Positions 8,308-16,799 of a stretch of DNA of 64,000 bases are shown one piece after another. The DNA is taken from assembly GCF_029868625.1 (NCBI RefSeq), contig NZ_JARWOJ010000316.1, forward strand, positions 1-64,000. Direction: 5' to 3'. A program made the position numbers and the translations under genes. Below the pieces are notes generated by a model that saw only the letters and a list, made by a program, of their open reading frames with translations, made no database searches and had not been told where the DNA came from. This DNA comes from Nocardia neocaledoniensis (GTDB lineage Bacteria > Actinomycetota > Actinomycetes > Mycobacteriales > Mycobacteriaceae). Within the stretch, counting starts at the first letter, position 1. Every line of letters starts with the position of its first letter.

Positions 8308-8960
8308 ACCGGGACCGACGCCGCCGGCGCGCCGGCGGCCATGAGCTGATTGATCGAAATGAGTTTCAGCCCATGGATATCGGCGAAGGCGCGCAATGCG
8401 GGCAGCCGCATGACCGATCCGTCGTCGTGGCATACCTCGCTGATCACCGCGACCGGAGCGAGCCCGGCCAGCCGCATCAATTCCACGCTCGCCTCGGTAT
8501 GACCTTGCCGCGCGTCCAGACCCTGCGGGTGCGCACGCAGCGGGAAGATGTGGCCCGGGCGCTGCAGGTCGGCGGCAATGGTAGCTGGATCCGCTAGAGC
8601 GCGCAGCGTCGCGGCGCGGTCCGCGGCGCTGATGCCGGAGACCACCCCTGCCAGCGCGTCGACGGTCACAGTGAACGCGGTCTGCTTGTCATCTTCGTTC
8701 GCGCTGGTCATCAAGGGCAAACCGAGCTGATCAGCACGCTCGCCGGGCATCGGCGCGCACACCACGCCGCCGGTGTAGCGGATGAAGAATCCGAGCATCT
8801 CCGCGTTCGCGAGCTCCGCGGCCATGATGAGGTCGCCCTCGTTCTCGCGGTGTTCGTCGTCGACCACGATCACCGCCCGGCCCTCGGCGATATCGCGCAC
8901 CGCCTCGCCCAGGTCATCGAAGATATTCGCTTGGTTCCGCGCATCGGTTGGAACAGTCAT
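8304..8960 (-). CDS. ribB: 3,4-dihydroxy-2-butanone 4-phosphate synthase (stand-alone)
   Basis: A 218-residue enzyme converting ribulose 5-phosphate to 3,4-dihydroxy-2-butanone 4-phosphate for the riboflavin xylene ring. The acidic active-site loop DDEHRENEGDL lies near residue 40, then FFIRYTGGVVCAPM, and DARQGHTEASVELMRLAG carries the catalytic His and Glu. No GTP cyclohydrolase II domain follows, unlike the usual actinobacterial RibBA fusion. The ATG at 8960 has GGAGG at 10 bases; upstream residues in the open frame do not look coding. It is coupled to a HAD phosphatase. No RFN riboswitch is seen. Confidence 0.9.
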   Translation of the reverse strand: MTVPTDARNQANIFDDLGEAVRDIAEGRAVIVVDDEHRENEGDLIMAAELANAEMLGFFIRYTGGVVCAPMPGERADQLGLPLMTSANEDDKQTAFTVTVDALAGVVSGISAADRAATLRALADPATIAADLQRPGHIFPLRAHPQGLDARQGHTEASVELMRLAGLAPVAVISEVCHDDGSVMRLPALRAFADIHGLKLISINQLMAAGAPAASVPV

Positions 8961-9014
8961 CGGTGGCCTCCGCCCTATCGGGGATGGGATCACACGCAGC
9001 TCGACACAGCAGAC

Positions 9015-9035
9015 GGCAAACAAGATCATTTTGCC
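9015..9035. promoter_or_regulatory. Inverted repeat upstream of ribB
   Basis: GGCAAA at 9015-9020 and TTTGCC at 9030-9035 form an inverted repeat 55 bases upstream of the ribB start. It could be an operator or a weak hairpin in the leader. The evidence is the symmetry alone. Confidence 0.3.
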
Positions 9036-9334
9036 CGTAGACACATTACAGCCGGGCCCGGCCGCCGATGGACCGGACACCGACGAGCCGCGAGGTCGGC
9101 GTGTCACGCATCGAACACCAGCGGCCAGAGGAGACCCAAGTCAGCGACCGCGATCACCACCCCCAGAGCCCGCCGCCGTGTGGTCTCGACGGCGGCGCGC
9201 AGGCCGCAGGGCTACGTGCCGGCCTCGAGGCCCATCTACAACGCCGACCGGGTCCGATGTGTAGCCCGGCGCCTCAGAAGCGGTTTGGCCGTGAGGCCGC
9301 TACAACTGACACGGAGTCGGCAGAATCTGTTGAC

Positions 9335-9823
9335 ATGCAACGTATTCCATTCGACGTAGAAGCCTACTCACAACGAGTTCGGTCGAGTGCTTGCTTCATC
9401 TGCGAGGTGGTGGCAGGCCCGCGCAGTGATGGATGGCACGAAGTGGTCGCCGAGACCGAGGACGACATCGCCTTCCTCTGCAAGTACCCGACCATGCTCG
9501 GACATGTGCTGGTGGCACCGAAGGTCCATCACGAGCACGTGGTGAAGGACCTCACCGAGGACGTCTACCTCCAGCTGCTGGCACTGGTGTACCGGGTGGC
9601 GAGGGCGGTGGAGGCAACAGTCGAGGTCGAACGCACCTATCTGCTGAGTTTGGGCAGTCAGCAAGGCAATTCCCATGTGCACTGGCATATCTCCCCGCTG
9701 CCGCCAGGAGTCCCGTATCACGAACAACAGTTCCATGCGCTGATGGCCGAGAACGGGGTATTGCCGTGGACCCCGGAGCAGGCGAGTGCGCTAGCCCGGC
9801 AGCTGCGCGCTGCCCTGGACTGA
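9335..9823 (+). CDS. HIT-family (histidine triad) hydrolase
   Basis: A 162-residue protein with the triad HVHWHISP near residue 115. The N-terminal CFICEVVAG carries a CxxC-like pair seen in zinc-containing HIT proteins, and the nucleotide-binding hydrophobic segments are intact. Family members hydrolyse nucleotide phosphoramidates or adenylylated sugars. The ATG at 9335 is chosen because the open frame upstream has no conserved sequence. It is divergent from ribB; no operon partner. Confidence 0.88.
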   Translation: MQRIPFDVEAYSQRVRSSACFICEVVAGPRSDGWHEVVAETEDDIAFLCKYPTMLGHVLVAPKVHHEHVVKDLTEDVYLQLLALVYRVARAVEATVEVERTYLLSLGSQQGNSHVHWHISPLPPGVPYHEQQFHALMAENGVLPWTPEQASALARQLRAALD

Positions 9824-9829
9824 TTCCAT

Positions 9830-9924
9830 GGTGGGCGACGACCCGCTTCTGTTCGGTGTCGCACGGGGTATCGCCAGCGAGGCTGGGTGGCGGGGCCCCC
9901 GAGGCGCGGTCCCCGTCGCCCACC
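9830..9924. terminator. Long-range inverted repeat between convergent genes
   Basis: GGTGGGCGACG (9830-9840) and its complement CGTCGCCCACC (9914-9924) flank about 70 GC-rich bases between the convergent HIT and hydrolase genes. It may act as a bidirectional transcription stop. There is no T-tract. Confidence 0.35.
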
Positions 9925-9931
9925 ACGCGGA

Positions 9932-11248
9932 TCAGCGACGCGTCATCGTCGAGGCGTAGCCCCCGCCGCCGGGGTATACCCAGGCTCCGTCGAGCACGTG
10001 GTCACCGTCGGTGAACTCCCCGCGGAAGTACGCGGGGCTCCCCTTGGGCCCGCCCCAGATGGTGAGCACGTCGCCCTCCAGCTCGTAGGTGTAGTCGAGG
10101 GTGTTGCCCAGCGAGTCGTAGAAGCGCGACGCGAGGTCCGTGCCCGCAGGCCGCCCGAAGGGCCGGAGATGGCCGATCACCTCGAGCCCGGTGATCTGTT
10201 CGCCGAACTGCTCGAGCTCGACGTGCTGGAGCAGGAAGTGCCGGCCCGGCATCCACTCGTACCGGACGACGCCCTCGGCGCCGCCTGTCACCGTCCACTC
10301 GCCGACGAGCCGGTCGAGCGCGGCGACAGCGGCACTGGGCTCGGGGCTCTCCGCTGCGGCGGTGCTGTTCGCATCCGCCGCCGCCGGGAGCGTGCGGACG
10401 AAGTCGCGCAGTTGCTCGGCCACCGGTTCCGGTGCGATCCAGAACGCGGAGTGGTCCTGCCCCTCCAGCGTGAGGACGGTGACGTTCGGCAGAAGCGCGG
10501 CGAGGGCAGCGGCGCCCCGCCGGATGAACTCCTCGCCCTCGCTGCCGACCGCGACCGCGATCGGGACGTCGATCCGCCACCGATCCGCGGGGAGGGGCGT
10601 GCCGTCCTGCAGGTCGGCGAGGATGCGGCCGTCGTAGGCGTAGGTATGGGCGTAGCGCACCATCTCCTGCCACGACGGGTCCTCCTTCATTATCGGAAGG
10701 TACTCGGCGGGCACGCGGATCATCTCGCTCATGAAGAACTCGACCGCCTCGTCGCGACGACCTGCCGCGACCAGGCCTTCCTGGTGCGCCACGTAGTCGG
10801 CCGGCGCGGGGGAACGGGAATCGTCGACGATGAAAGGGGGCTCGTACAGGTACAGGCCCGCGACACGGTCGCCGAGCGCACTCGCGGCGTCGAGGGCAAG
10901 CCCGCAGCCGCCGGATCCGCTGGCGAGGAAGACGGGATCGCCCACGGAATCGACGAGGGCGGCGAGGTCGTCGATCTCGCGGGCGGGGTCGTAGGGCTGC
11001 GGGTCGCCGCTGGCGCCGCGTCCCCGGCGGTCGTAGGTGATCACCGTGAAGTCCTCGGCGAGCGCGGCGGCGATCCCGGCCACGCCGGTACGGTCCTCGG
11101 CGACGTTGCTGATCACGATGATCGCGGGGCCGGCACCGGCGCGCTGGTAGGCGATCGTGGTGCCGTCGGCGGATGTCACGGTGCCGACGATCGTGTGGGT
11201 CGCGGAGTACGCGGCCTGCTGCGTGGCGGGGTTCGAGGTGGTGTTCAT
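9932..11248 (-). CDS. Alpha/beta hydrolase fused to a C-terminal DUF1579-like beta-barrel domain
   Basis: A 438-residue two-domain protein. Residues 1-280 are an alpha/beta hydrolase: nucleophile region FLASGSGGCGLALD, RRGRGASGDP and a late catalytic His in GQDHSAFW. Residues about 310-438 are the small domain often found alone in actinobacteria (LVGEWTVTGGAEG, YEWMPGRHFL, TIWGGPKGSPAYFRGEF, GAWVYPGGGGY). Fusion of the two is unusual. The start at 11248 is preceded by AAGGAGTACGTC. It follows the ECF sigma gene by 106 bases on the same strand and may be part of its regulon. Confidence 0.82.
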   Translation of the reverse strand: MNTTSNPATQQAAYSATHTIVGTVTSADGTTIAYQRAGAGPAIIVISNVAEDRTGVAGIAAALAEDFTVITYDRRGRGASGDPQPYDPAREIDDLAALVDSVGDPVFLASGSGGCGLALDAASALGDRVAGLYLYEPPFIVDDSRSPAPADYVAHQEGLVAAGRRDEAVEFFMSEMIRVPAEYLPIMKEDPSWQEMVRYAHTYAYDGRILADLQDGTPLPADRWRIDVPIAVAVGSEGEEFIRRGAAALAALLPNVTVLTLEGQDHSAFWIAPEPVAEQLRDFVRTLPAAADANSTAAAESPEPSAAVAALDRLVGEWTVTGGAEGVVRYEWMPGRHFLLQHVELEQFGEQITGLEVIGHLRPFGRPAGTDLASRFYDSLGNTLDYTYELEGDVLTIWGGPKGSPAYFRGEFTDGDHVLDGAWVYPGGGGYASTMTRR

Positions 11249-11331
11249 GACGTACTCCTTGGGGTGTCGTCGGCCGCCCCGGTGGCAGCCTTCACCGATA
11301 CCTCGGAGCCGCTTCCGCGTTCTTGACATCA

Positions 11332-11354
11332 CTGCCGAAAAGAATCTTCGGCGG
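11332..11354 (-). terminator. Hairpin directly after the sigma factor gene
   Basis: CTGCCGAA (11332-11339) pairs with TTCGGCGG (11347-11354), with one wobble, across a 7-base loop, immediately after the sigma stop codon. No T-run follows, so it may only attenuate read-through into the fused hydrolase gene. Confidence 0.45.
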
Positions 11355-12605
11355 TCAGTCCGTGGGGTCCTCGGCCTTGCCCTGCAGGTAGCGAGCCTCG
11401 ACATCGTTCGCGGTGAGCTCCGCTGCGGCGAGGAACTCGGTGCGCGCCGTCGCGCTCGATCCCGACCGCGCCAGCAGGTGCGCCCTGACGGCGTGCGCCC
11501 GGTGCGCCGTGAGCGGATGCTGCGACAGCCCGTGCTCGCGGTCCAGAGTCTCGAGGAGGTCCAGGGCGGGCTGCGCGCCGTAGGCATGGGCGACGGCGAC
11601 CACCCGGGCCAGCATCACCGGCCCGCCGGGCTCGAGATGCTCGAGCGCGAGGTACAGGGCCGCGATCTGGGGCCAGTCCGTCTCCGCGTCCGAGGGTGCC
11701 TCCGCGTGGATCGCGGCGATCGCGGCCTGCAGCTGGTACGCGCCGACGGCGCCCCTCGGCCACGCCTCTTCGACGAGGGCGGTGCCCTCGGCGATCATCG
11801 CCCGGTCCCACCGGCTCCGGTCCTGCTCGGCGAGGGGGACGAGCGCGCCGTCGGCCCCGGCACGTGCGGCGCGGCGAGCGTGGGTGAGCAGCATGAGGGC
11901 CAGCAGGCCGGCGGACTCCGCGTCGTCGGGGAACTGGCCGTGCAGCAGCCGCGCGAGGCGGATGGCCTCCGCCGCCAGGTCCGCGCGCACCAGTTCCGCC
12001 CCGGCGGAGGCGGTGTAGCCCTCGTTGAAAACGAGGTAGAGGACCTTGCGCACGGTGAGCACGCGGGCCGTCAGGTCGTCGGCCGCGGCGAACTCGAATC
12101 GGGCCCCCGCCTTGCGGAGCTGCTGTTTGGCGCGGCTGATCCGCACGGCCATCGTCTGTTCGGAGACCCCGTACGCACGGGCGATCTCGGCGGTCGTGAG
12201 CCCGCCGACGGCGCGCAGCGTCAGCGCGACCCGGGAGGCAGGCGAGAGCACCGGGTGGCAGCACAGGAGCAGGACGTGCAGGCTGTCGTCGACGGCGAGG
12301 GCCTGCCCTGCGGACGCCCGGGAGGCCTCGTACTCCTCCTGGCGCCGACGGTCCGCCTCCTGGGCGCGGATGAGGTCGACCATGCGGCGGTAGCCGACGC
12401 GGATGAGCCAGGAGCGCGGGTCGTCCGGGATCCCTTCGTCGGGCCACTGCCTGGCCGCGGCGAGCATCGCGTCCTGGGCCGCGTCTTCCGCGGCGTCGAA
12501 CCTGCCGAACCTGCGGGCCAGCGCGCCGACGACATGCGGTGCCTCCGCTCGCAGGGCACTCTCCAGCGCACTCATGCGGCGTGCGGGCGCGGGGTAGGCG
12601 AACAT
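11355..12605 (-). CDS. ECF42-type RNA polymerase sigma factor with C-terminal TPR-like extension
   Basis: A 416-residue protein. Sigma region 2 covers residues about 15-90 (AEDAAQDAMLAAARQWPDEG, SWLIRVGYRRMVDLIR). Region 4 covers about 120-180 (ALTLRAVGGLTTAEIARAYG, SEQTMAVRISRAKQQLR). A helical C-terminal half (DUF6596/TPR-like, LVFNEGYTAS...) has no anti-sigma role that can be seen. This architecture, plus a YCII/DGPF gene just upstream, is diagnostic of the ECF42 group, which lacks a classical anti-sigma factor. Start ATG 12605 lies 7 bases after the DGPF stop; an alternative start is the ATG at 12575. Confidence 0.92.
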   Translation of the reverse strand: MFAYPAPARRMSALESALRAEAPHVVGALARRFGRFDAAEDAAQDAMLAAARQWPDEGIPDDPRSWLIRVGYRRMVDLIRAQEADRRRQEEYEASRASAGQALAVDDSLHVLLLCCHPVLSPASRVALTLRAVGGLTTAEIARAYGVSEQTMAVRISRAKQQLRKAGARFEFAAADDLTARVLTVRKVLYLVFNEGYTASAGAELVRADLAAEAIRLARLLHGQFPDDAESAGLLALMLLTHARRAARAGADGALVPLAEQDRSRWDRAMIAEGTALVEEAWPRGAVGAYQLQAAIAAIHAEAPSDAETDWPQIAALYLALEHLEPGGPVMLARVVAVAHAYGAQPALDLLETLDREHGLSQHPLTAHRAHAVRAHLLARSGSSATARTEFLAAAELTANDVEARYLQGKAEDPTD

Positions 12606-12612
12606 CCCGACA

Positions 12613-12981
12613 TCAGGCGAAGTCGTCGCCCATGATCGGGCGGATCTCCATCGGCTCGCCGAGGACGTCGACCATCCGCGCGACGATGTCCTTGGCCCGG
12701 TCGAGCCCGGAGACGTCGATGATCGCGAAGGAGGCGAGCACCTCCTTCAGCTCCGCGTACGGACCGTCCGTGACGACGACCTTCCCGTCGTTCTTCTGGA
12801 CGGTCGTCGACATCACCGGGTGGCCCAGTCCTTCGGCGCTGACGAACTCCCCGGTCGCGCGAAGCTCGGCCTCGAACTTCTGGTACTCCGCGAACGCGGC
12901 GAGCGCGTCCTCCGACGGGACGTCCGCCGTCGCTCCGTCCCACGCCTCCGCTGGGGTGTACCCCAGGAGCAGAAACTTCAC
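12613..12981 (-). CDS. YCII-related / DGPF-domain protein
   Basis: A 122-residue small protein, begun at GTG 12981 to give VKFLLLGYTP. It has the ferredoxin-like YCII fold: an internal DGPYAELKEVLASF carries the DGP(Y/F) signature and KVVVTDGPY the strand before it. DGPF proteins are the standard partners and main transcriptional targets of ECF42 sigma factors; their biochemical role is unknown. GGAGG lies 8 bases before the GTG. It is first gene of the operon with the sigma factor. Confidence 0.88.
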   Translation of the reverse strand: MKFLLLGYTPAEAWDGATADVPSEDALAAFAEYQKFEAELRATGEFVSAEGLGHPVMSTTVQKNDGKVVVTDGPYAELKEVLASFAIIDVSGLDRAKDIVARMVDVLGEPMEIRPIMGDDFA

Positions 12982-12999
12982 CTCTGGCCTCCGAATCCC

Positions 13000-13025
13000 G
13001 ACGAATCCGCGCGCTGTCGACGACA
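13000..13025 (-). promoter_or_regulatory. Predicted ECF42-type promoter
   Basis: Reading on the minus strand, TGTCGT (13025-13020) is followed after 16 bases by CGTC (13003-13000), 19 bases before the DGPF start codon. Reported ECF42 targets use a TGTCGA-like -35 and a CGWC-like -10. The match suggests the sigma factor drives its own operon. Assignment is by motif and position only. Confidence 0.55.
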
Positions 13026-13231
13026 CCCATGATAAGGCCGGGATGATCTTGGTGGTCTACATCCATCGTGCACAGCACTTCGAAAACGTGGTCAGTCAAC
13101 CGCCGTGGCGATGTTCGGAACACAACCGTTTCCCCGAACACAGTGGGCAGCCGGGCCGCCCGGCCTCATCAAGGGAATGGGCCGACGAGGTCGCGGCCTC
13201 TGGTCGACTGTGATAGCTCTGCCGCGCCCAA

Positions 13232-13699
13232 GTGCCTACTCCGTCGCGAGCGTTCGCTGGGTTGGCTACCTTCAGCAGCGTGATCTATCCGGGCAGGGAA
13301 TCGGCGACTCGAGTGGCGCAGCTGGCCGGCATCCCGCGAGAAAACTGGATGCAGGACTGGCCAACCGAGGTATCTGATCCGGCCCGGCTCGATGAATTCG
13401 TTCATCTGCTGTTCGCGAACAAGACCGACTGGGAACTGAGTTTCTGGTTGCTGGATCTGGTCCTCGAGTCGGCTCGAGATCATCTGGCCATCGCGCCGAC
13501 ACAGGATCACTTGCCAGAACGAACTGAGCAATTGATCGACACCCTGGTCGCAGTCTTCGAGGCCACGCGCGCACCCGCGCTCGCACAGAGCCTGCAGTAC
13601 TGGGCGTGCCTGGATGCCTCTGGCCCCGACGAGATGTTCGGTGTGAGCCCGCTGGTACGTGAAGCCCGTCGCCGGATCGGCGACAGCGCAAGGACGTAG
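13232..13699 (+). CDS. Conserved-looking hypothetical protein
   Basis: A 155-residue frame with good high-GC coding character, rich in Trp, Leu and acidic residues (DEFVHLLFANKTDWELSFWL, LVLESARDHL). It is likely a helical soluble protein. I do not recognise a family, though size and composition resemble contact-dependent immunity proteins. The start may instead be GTG 13280 (VIYPGRES...), since neither site has a clear ribosome-binding sequence. Confidence 0.55.
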   Translation: MPTPSRAFAGLATFSSVIYPGRESATRVAQLAGIPRENWMQDWPTEVSDPARLDEFVHLLFANKTDWELSFWLLDLVLESARDHLAIAPTQDHLPERTEQLIDTLVAVFEATRAPALAQSLQYWACLDASGPDEMFGVSPLVREARRRIGDSART

Positions 13700-13756
13700 A
13701 GCCACTGGTATCGCGGTTCGCTTCGCTCTCGGGCGGAGCCGCAGGAGCGGTGAGCC

Positions 13757-14284
13757 ATGGGCGACCACATCCAGACACAACCCCCTGACTACCACCGGTG
13801 TATCGACACCGTGTTCGCCTCGCCAGTCGCCTGCCGGGAGCCGCTGCAACGCCTGTCGGAAATGACCGAGCACGACATCCACGCGCGATGGTCGACGTGG
13901 AAAGGGCAGGAGCCCCCGCCCCACGGCCCTCGAGTCGGCCAACAGATTCCGATCGAGATGCGGCCGGCGATGCCGCAAGCCGATTGCGACTCCTACCGCC
14001 AAATCGTCAACAGTCGAGTTCGCGAGCTCGCTGCGGTAGGAGGAGTGCACCCGATGCAGCCGCCGAATCTCACCGTTTATTCAGGTTGGCGACGGAGTTC
14101 ACCGTCAGCCCCCAGCGCACAGCGGTCGCGGCGGCGACGGTTCGGTTGGGGGCGTGGAGTTTTCGCAAGATGCGTTCGATGTGGGTGGCGATGGTGGAGG
14201 GTTCGACTCGCAGGTCGGCGGCGATGCGCGCGTTGGAGCTTCCTTGGGGCAGCAGTGCGAGCACGTGGAGTTCGCGGGGTGTGA
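13757..14284 (+). other. Doubtful open frame in the 13700-14069 gap
   Basis: An ATG frame runs 175 codons but its last 70 lie antisense to the LuxR-type gene. The first part (MGDHIQTQPPDYHRCIDTVF...) has high GC3, yet I recognise nothing in it and no ribosome site stands before it. It may be a decayed gene. Nothing else is seen in 13700-14069. Confidence 0.2.
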
Positions 14285-15062
14285 GGCCGTGGGGTGGATC
14301 GATGCGGCGGTAGGCGACCAGTGTCCCGCCGGAGTGGACCGGCTGCATCCGAGTCCGGTATACGACATCGCCGTCGAGCAGCAGATGGCCGCCGGCTTGG
14401 CCGGACGCCGCGACCGCCCGCGCGAGTTCCACACCGGCGCCGCCGGATACGAACGGGTGCGCTGCGGCGGGCGCCGTCACCGGGTGCACGCTCCCGCTCC
14501 CGGTGACGATCACCACCGACTCCTCGTGGTCGACCGGCACTGCGATGCCGCGGCAGGGATCGATGGCGGCGCCGACCACGTCGGCCAGCAGCGCGAGCGC
14601 GGTCACCGACATGGTGGGGAACGGCGCGTGCACGGTGGTGCTCATGTTCAGCATGCCGAGGTAGCGGCCGTCGGCGGCGAAGAGTGGTTGGGTCAGGCCC
14701 TCGCGATAGCCGAGCGGGAGGATGACGCGATCGAAGATCGGACCGTATCGCACGTCGGCCGGTACCTCGCACAGACGAATCGGTAGCTGGTCGTGCTGGA
14801 GTCGGGTGAACAGCGGATGAGTGTGCAGGCAAGAGTTGGTGACCTCGAGCGCGACCTGCGAGTAGCCGATGCTGGTCGCGGTGTGGTGCACCCGGGCGAC
14901 CGGGTCCCACCGTGACAACGCGGCGTGCTGATAGGCGACGACCCGCGACAGCTCGAACAGCACCCGGCCCAGGCCCGACCGGTCCGGTGTCGCCGCTCTG
15001 ATCGCGGCTCGCACGCGGACCGCGACAGCGGGGTCCAGATCTCGATCGGGTGCGGCAACCAC
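14070..15062 (-). CDS. LuxR-family regulator with GAF-like sensor domain
   Basis: A 330-residue protein starting at GTG 15062. The first 170 residues resemble a GAF/autoinducer-type sensor (SRWDPVARVHHTATSIGY, GREGLTQPLFAADGRYLGML). The last 65 residues are a LuxR HTH (LTPRELHVLALLPQGSSNAR, DLRVEPSTIATHIERILRKL). It is divergent from the amidase gene at 15218, which it may control. The ligand is unknown. Confidence 0.85.
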   Translation of the reverse strand: MVAAPDRDLDPAVAVRVRAAIRAATPDRSGLGRVLFELSRVVAYQHAALSRWDPVARVHHTATSIGYSQVALEVTNSCLHTHPLFTRLQHDQLPIRLCEVPADVRYGPIFDRVILPLGYREGLTQPLFAADGRYLGMLNMSTTVHAPFPTMSVTALALLADVVGAAIDPCRGIAVPVDHEESVVIVTGSGSVHPVTAPAAAHPFVSGGAGVELARAVAASGQAGGHLLLDGDVVYRTRMQPVHSGGTLVAYRRIDPPHGLTPRELHVLALLPQGSSNARIAADLRVEPSTIATHIERILRKLHAPNRTVAAATAVRWGLTVNSVANLNKR

Positions 15063-15217
15063 CCGGACAGTATGACTCCGGTCACTCCGCCCGGATCCGG
15101 CGGTCGCGCACCCCGAGCACACTCGCCGTCTCGCCGCGTCCGTCGATCGACGGACGCCGCGCCGCGCGCACGGTCCTAGGTTCTCCCGCACCAGCACAAC
15201 GAACCGGGAGGTTACCG

Positions 15218-16642
15218 ATGGATGTCGCCGATTACGCCGAACGAGACGCCACAGAGCTCGCCGAGCTCATCCGGCAAGGCCAGGTCAGCGCGGCCGAGGT
15301 GCAGGAGGCGGCCGCCGCCGCGATCGCGCAGGTCGACCCCGAGCTCGGTGCGGTCGCGGGCGAGGTGTTCGAGCGCCCGCTGGCCTACGACGCGGCAGGC
15401 CCGTTCGCGGGGGTGCCTTTCGCGATCAAGGACCTCATCCTCCACGCGGCGGGCGTGCCGCAGCGCAACGGCAGCCGGTTGTTCGGCCCCGGCCTGATCC
15501 ACGACGACGACACGGCATTGATGACCCGCTTCCGGCGGGCAGGTCTGGCGACAATGGCGGTGACCACCTCCCCCGAGCTCGGTTTCAACGCCACCACCGA
15601 AGCAGTGGCCTATGGCGCACCGACGCGCAACCCGTGGGACCCGACCCGCGCCGCGGGCGGATCCAGCGGCGGCGCAGCGGCATTGGTCGCCGCCGGAGCG
15701 CTGCCGCTGGCCCATGCCAACGACGGCGGCGGCTCGATCCGCATCCCGGCCGCGGCATGCGGGCTGGTCGGACTCAAACCGAGCCGCGGCCGCATCTCCG
15801 CCGGACCTGACCACTCTGATCCGCTGCTCGGCATGGGCGCGGAGTTCGCCGTCACCCGGACGGTCCGCGACTGTGCGGCGTTGCTCGACGCCGTACACGG
15901 CAGCGAACCCGGCGACAAGTACCTGTTCCCCGCCGAGACGGCGAGCTACCGCGCACTGATCTCGCGCCCGGTGCGCGCACTGCGCATCGCCGTCGCGGCC
16001 GACATCTCCCAGGCCGATCCCGCCTGCACCGACGCAGTCCGCCGCGTCGCCGAACAATTGACCGCCCTGGGGCATCACGTCGAGGAAGCCGCGCCCCGCA
16101 TCGACGCCGAGGCCTTCCATCGGGCCAACCTCGACGCCTGGTGCAGCTTCCTCGCCCACACAGTCGCCAGCGCGGCGAAGGCGCTCGGCATCGACCCTGG
16201 AACCGACTATCTCGAGGCCACCACCCTCGCCTGCGTCGCCTACGGCGTCACCAGGACCGCGGCGGACCTGTACGTCGTCGAGGAGACCTTCAATCTCGCG
16301 CGCCGTGAAGCCGCCCGGCTCCTCACCGACTACGACCTCTACCTCACCCCTACCACTGCCAGCCCGAATCTGCCGCTCGGTCACCTCGACGCCGACGACC
16401 CGACTCTGACCCCGCACGAGTGGTACCGCAAGATCTTCGACTTCGCGCCCTTCACCGCTCTGTTCAATGCCACTGGCAATCCGGCGATCTCGCTGCCGTT
16501 GGCTCGCTCGGCCGAGGGCTGGCCGATCGGTGTGCAATTCGTCGCCCCCTACGGCGACGAGGCCACCCTGCTCACCCTCGCCGCCGACCTCGAACGGCGA
16601 TTCCCCTGGCACCAGCACCGCCCGGCGATCCACGCGCACTGA
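15218..16642 (+). CDS. Amidase (amidase-signature family)
   Basis: A 474-residue hydrolase with the Ser-cisSer-Lys triad. The Lys is in FAIKDL near residue 72, the signature [20 protein letters not shown] lies near 145-165, and the nucleophile is in [11 protein letters not shown]. The late conserved NxTGxPAxSLPL segment appears as [13 protein letters not shown]. Family members cleave amides such as short aliphatic, aryl or oligomer amides; this one's substrate is not evident. ATG 15218 has GGGAGG before it. It is divergent from a LuxR-type regulator. Confidence 0.92.
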   Translation: MDVADYAERDATELAELIRQGQVSAAEVQEAAAAAIAQVDPELGAVAGEVFERPLAYDAAGPFAGVPFAIKDLILHAAGVPQRNGSRLFGPGLIHDDDTALMTRFRRAGLATMAVTTSPELGFNATTEAVAYGAPTRNPWDPTRAAGGSSGGAAALVAAGALPLAHANDGGGSIRIPAAACGLVGLKPSRGRISAGPDHSDPLLGMGAEFAVTRTVRDCAALLDAVHGSEPGDKYLFPAETASYRALISRPVRALRIAVAADISQADPACTDAVRRVAEQLTALGHHVEEAAPRIDAEAFHRANLDAWCSFLAHTVASAAKALGIDPGTDYLEATTLACVAYGVTRTAADLYVVEETFNLARREAARLLTDYDLYLTPTTASPNLPLGHLDADDPTLTPHEWYRKIFDFAPFTALFNATGNPAISLPLARSAEGWPIGVQFVAPYGDEATLLTLAADLERRFPWHQHRPAIHAH

Positions 16643-16799
16643 CCACGGGCCGATCGCTCGAGATGCAACGTTCCGGCATCGTGCTGTTCATCGCCGGAAC
16701 TCGAGTATGAGGAGGATGCAGCTCGTGTCGGGATCGAGCTCACACGTTGGACCAGGTCACCAGCAACGAGGTCGAACCGAAGGCTGCGGCGGCGCAGGC

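Noticed and set aside
8961-9110. FMN (RFN) riboswitch upstream of ribB
   Set aside because: The conserved RFN segments (such as GGGGC-GGGUGAAAUUCCC-type stems) are not found; only a short GGCAAA/TTTGCC repeat is present.
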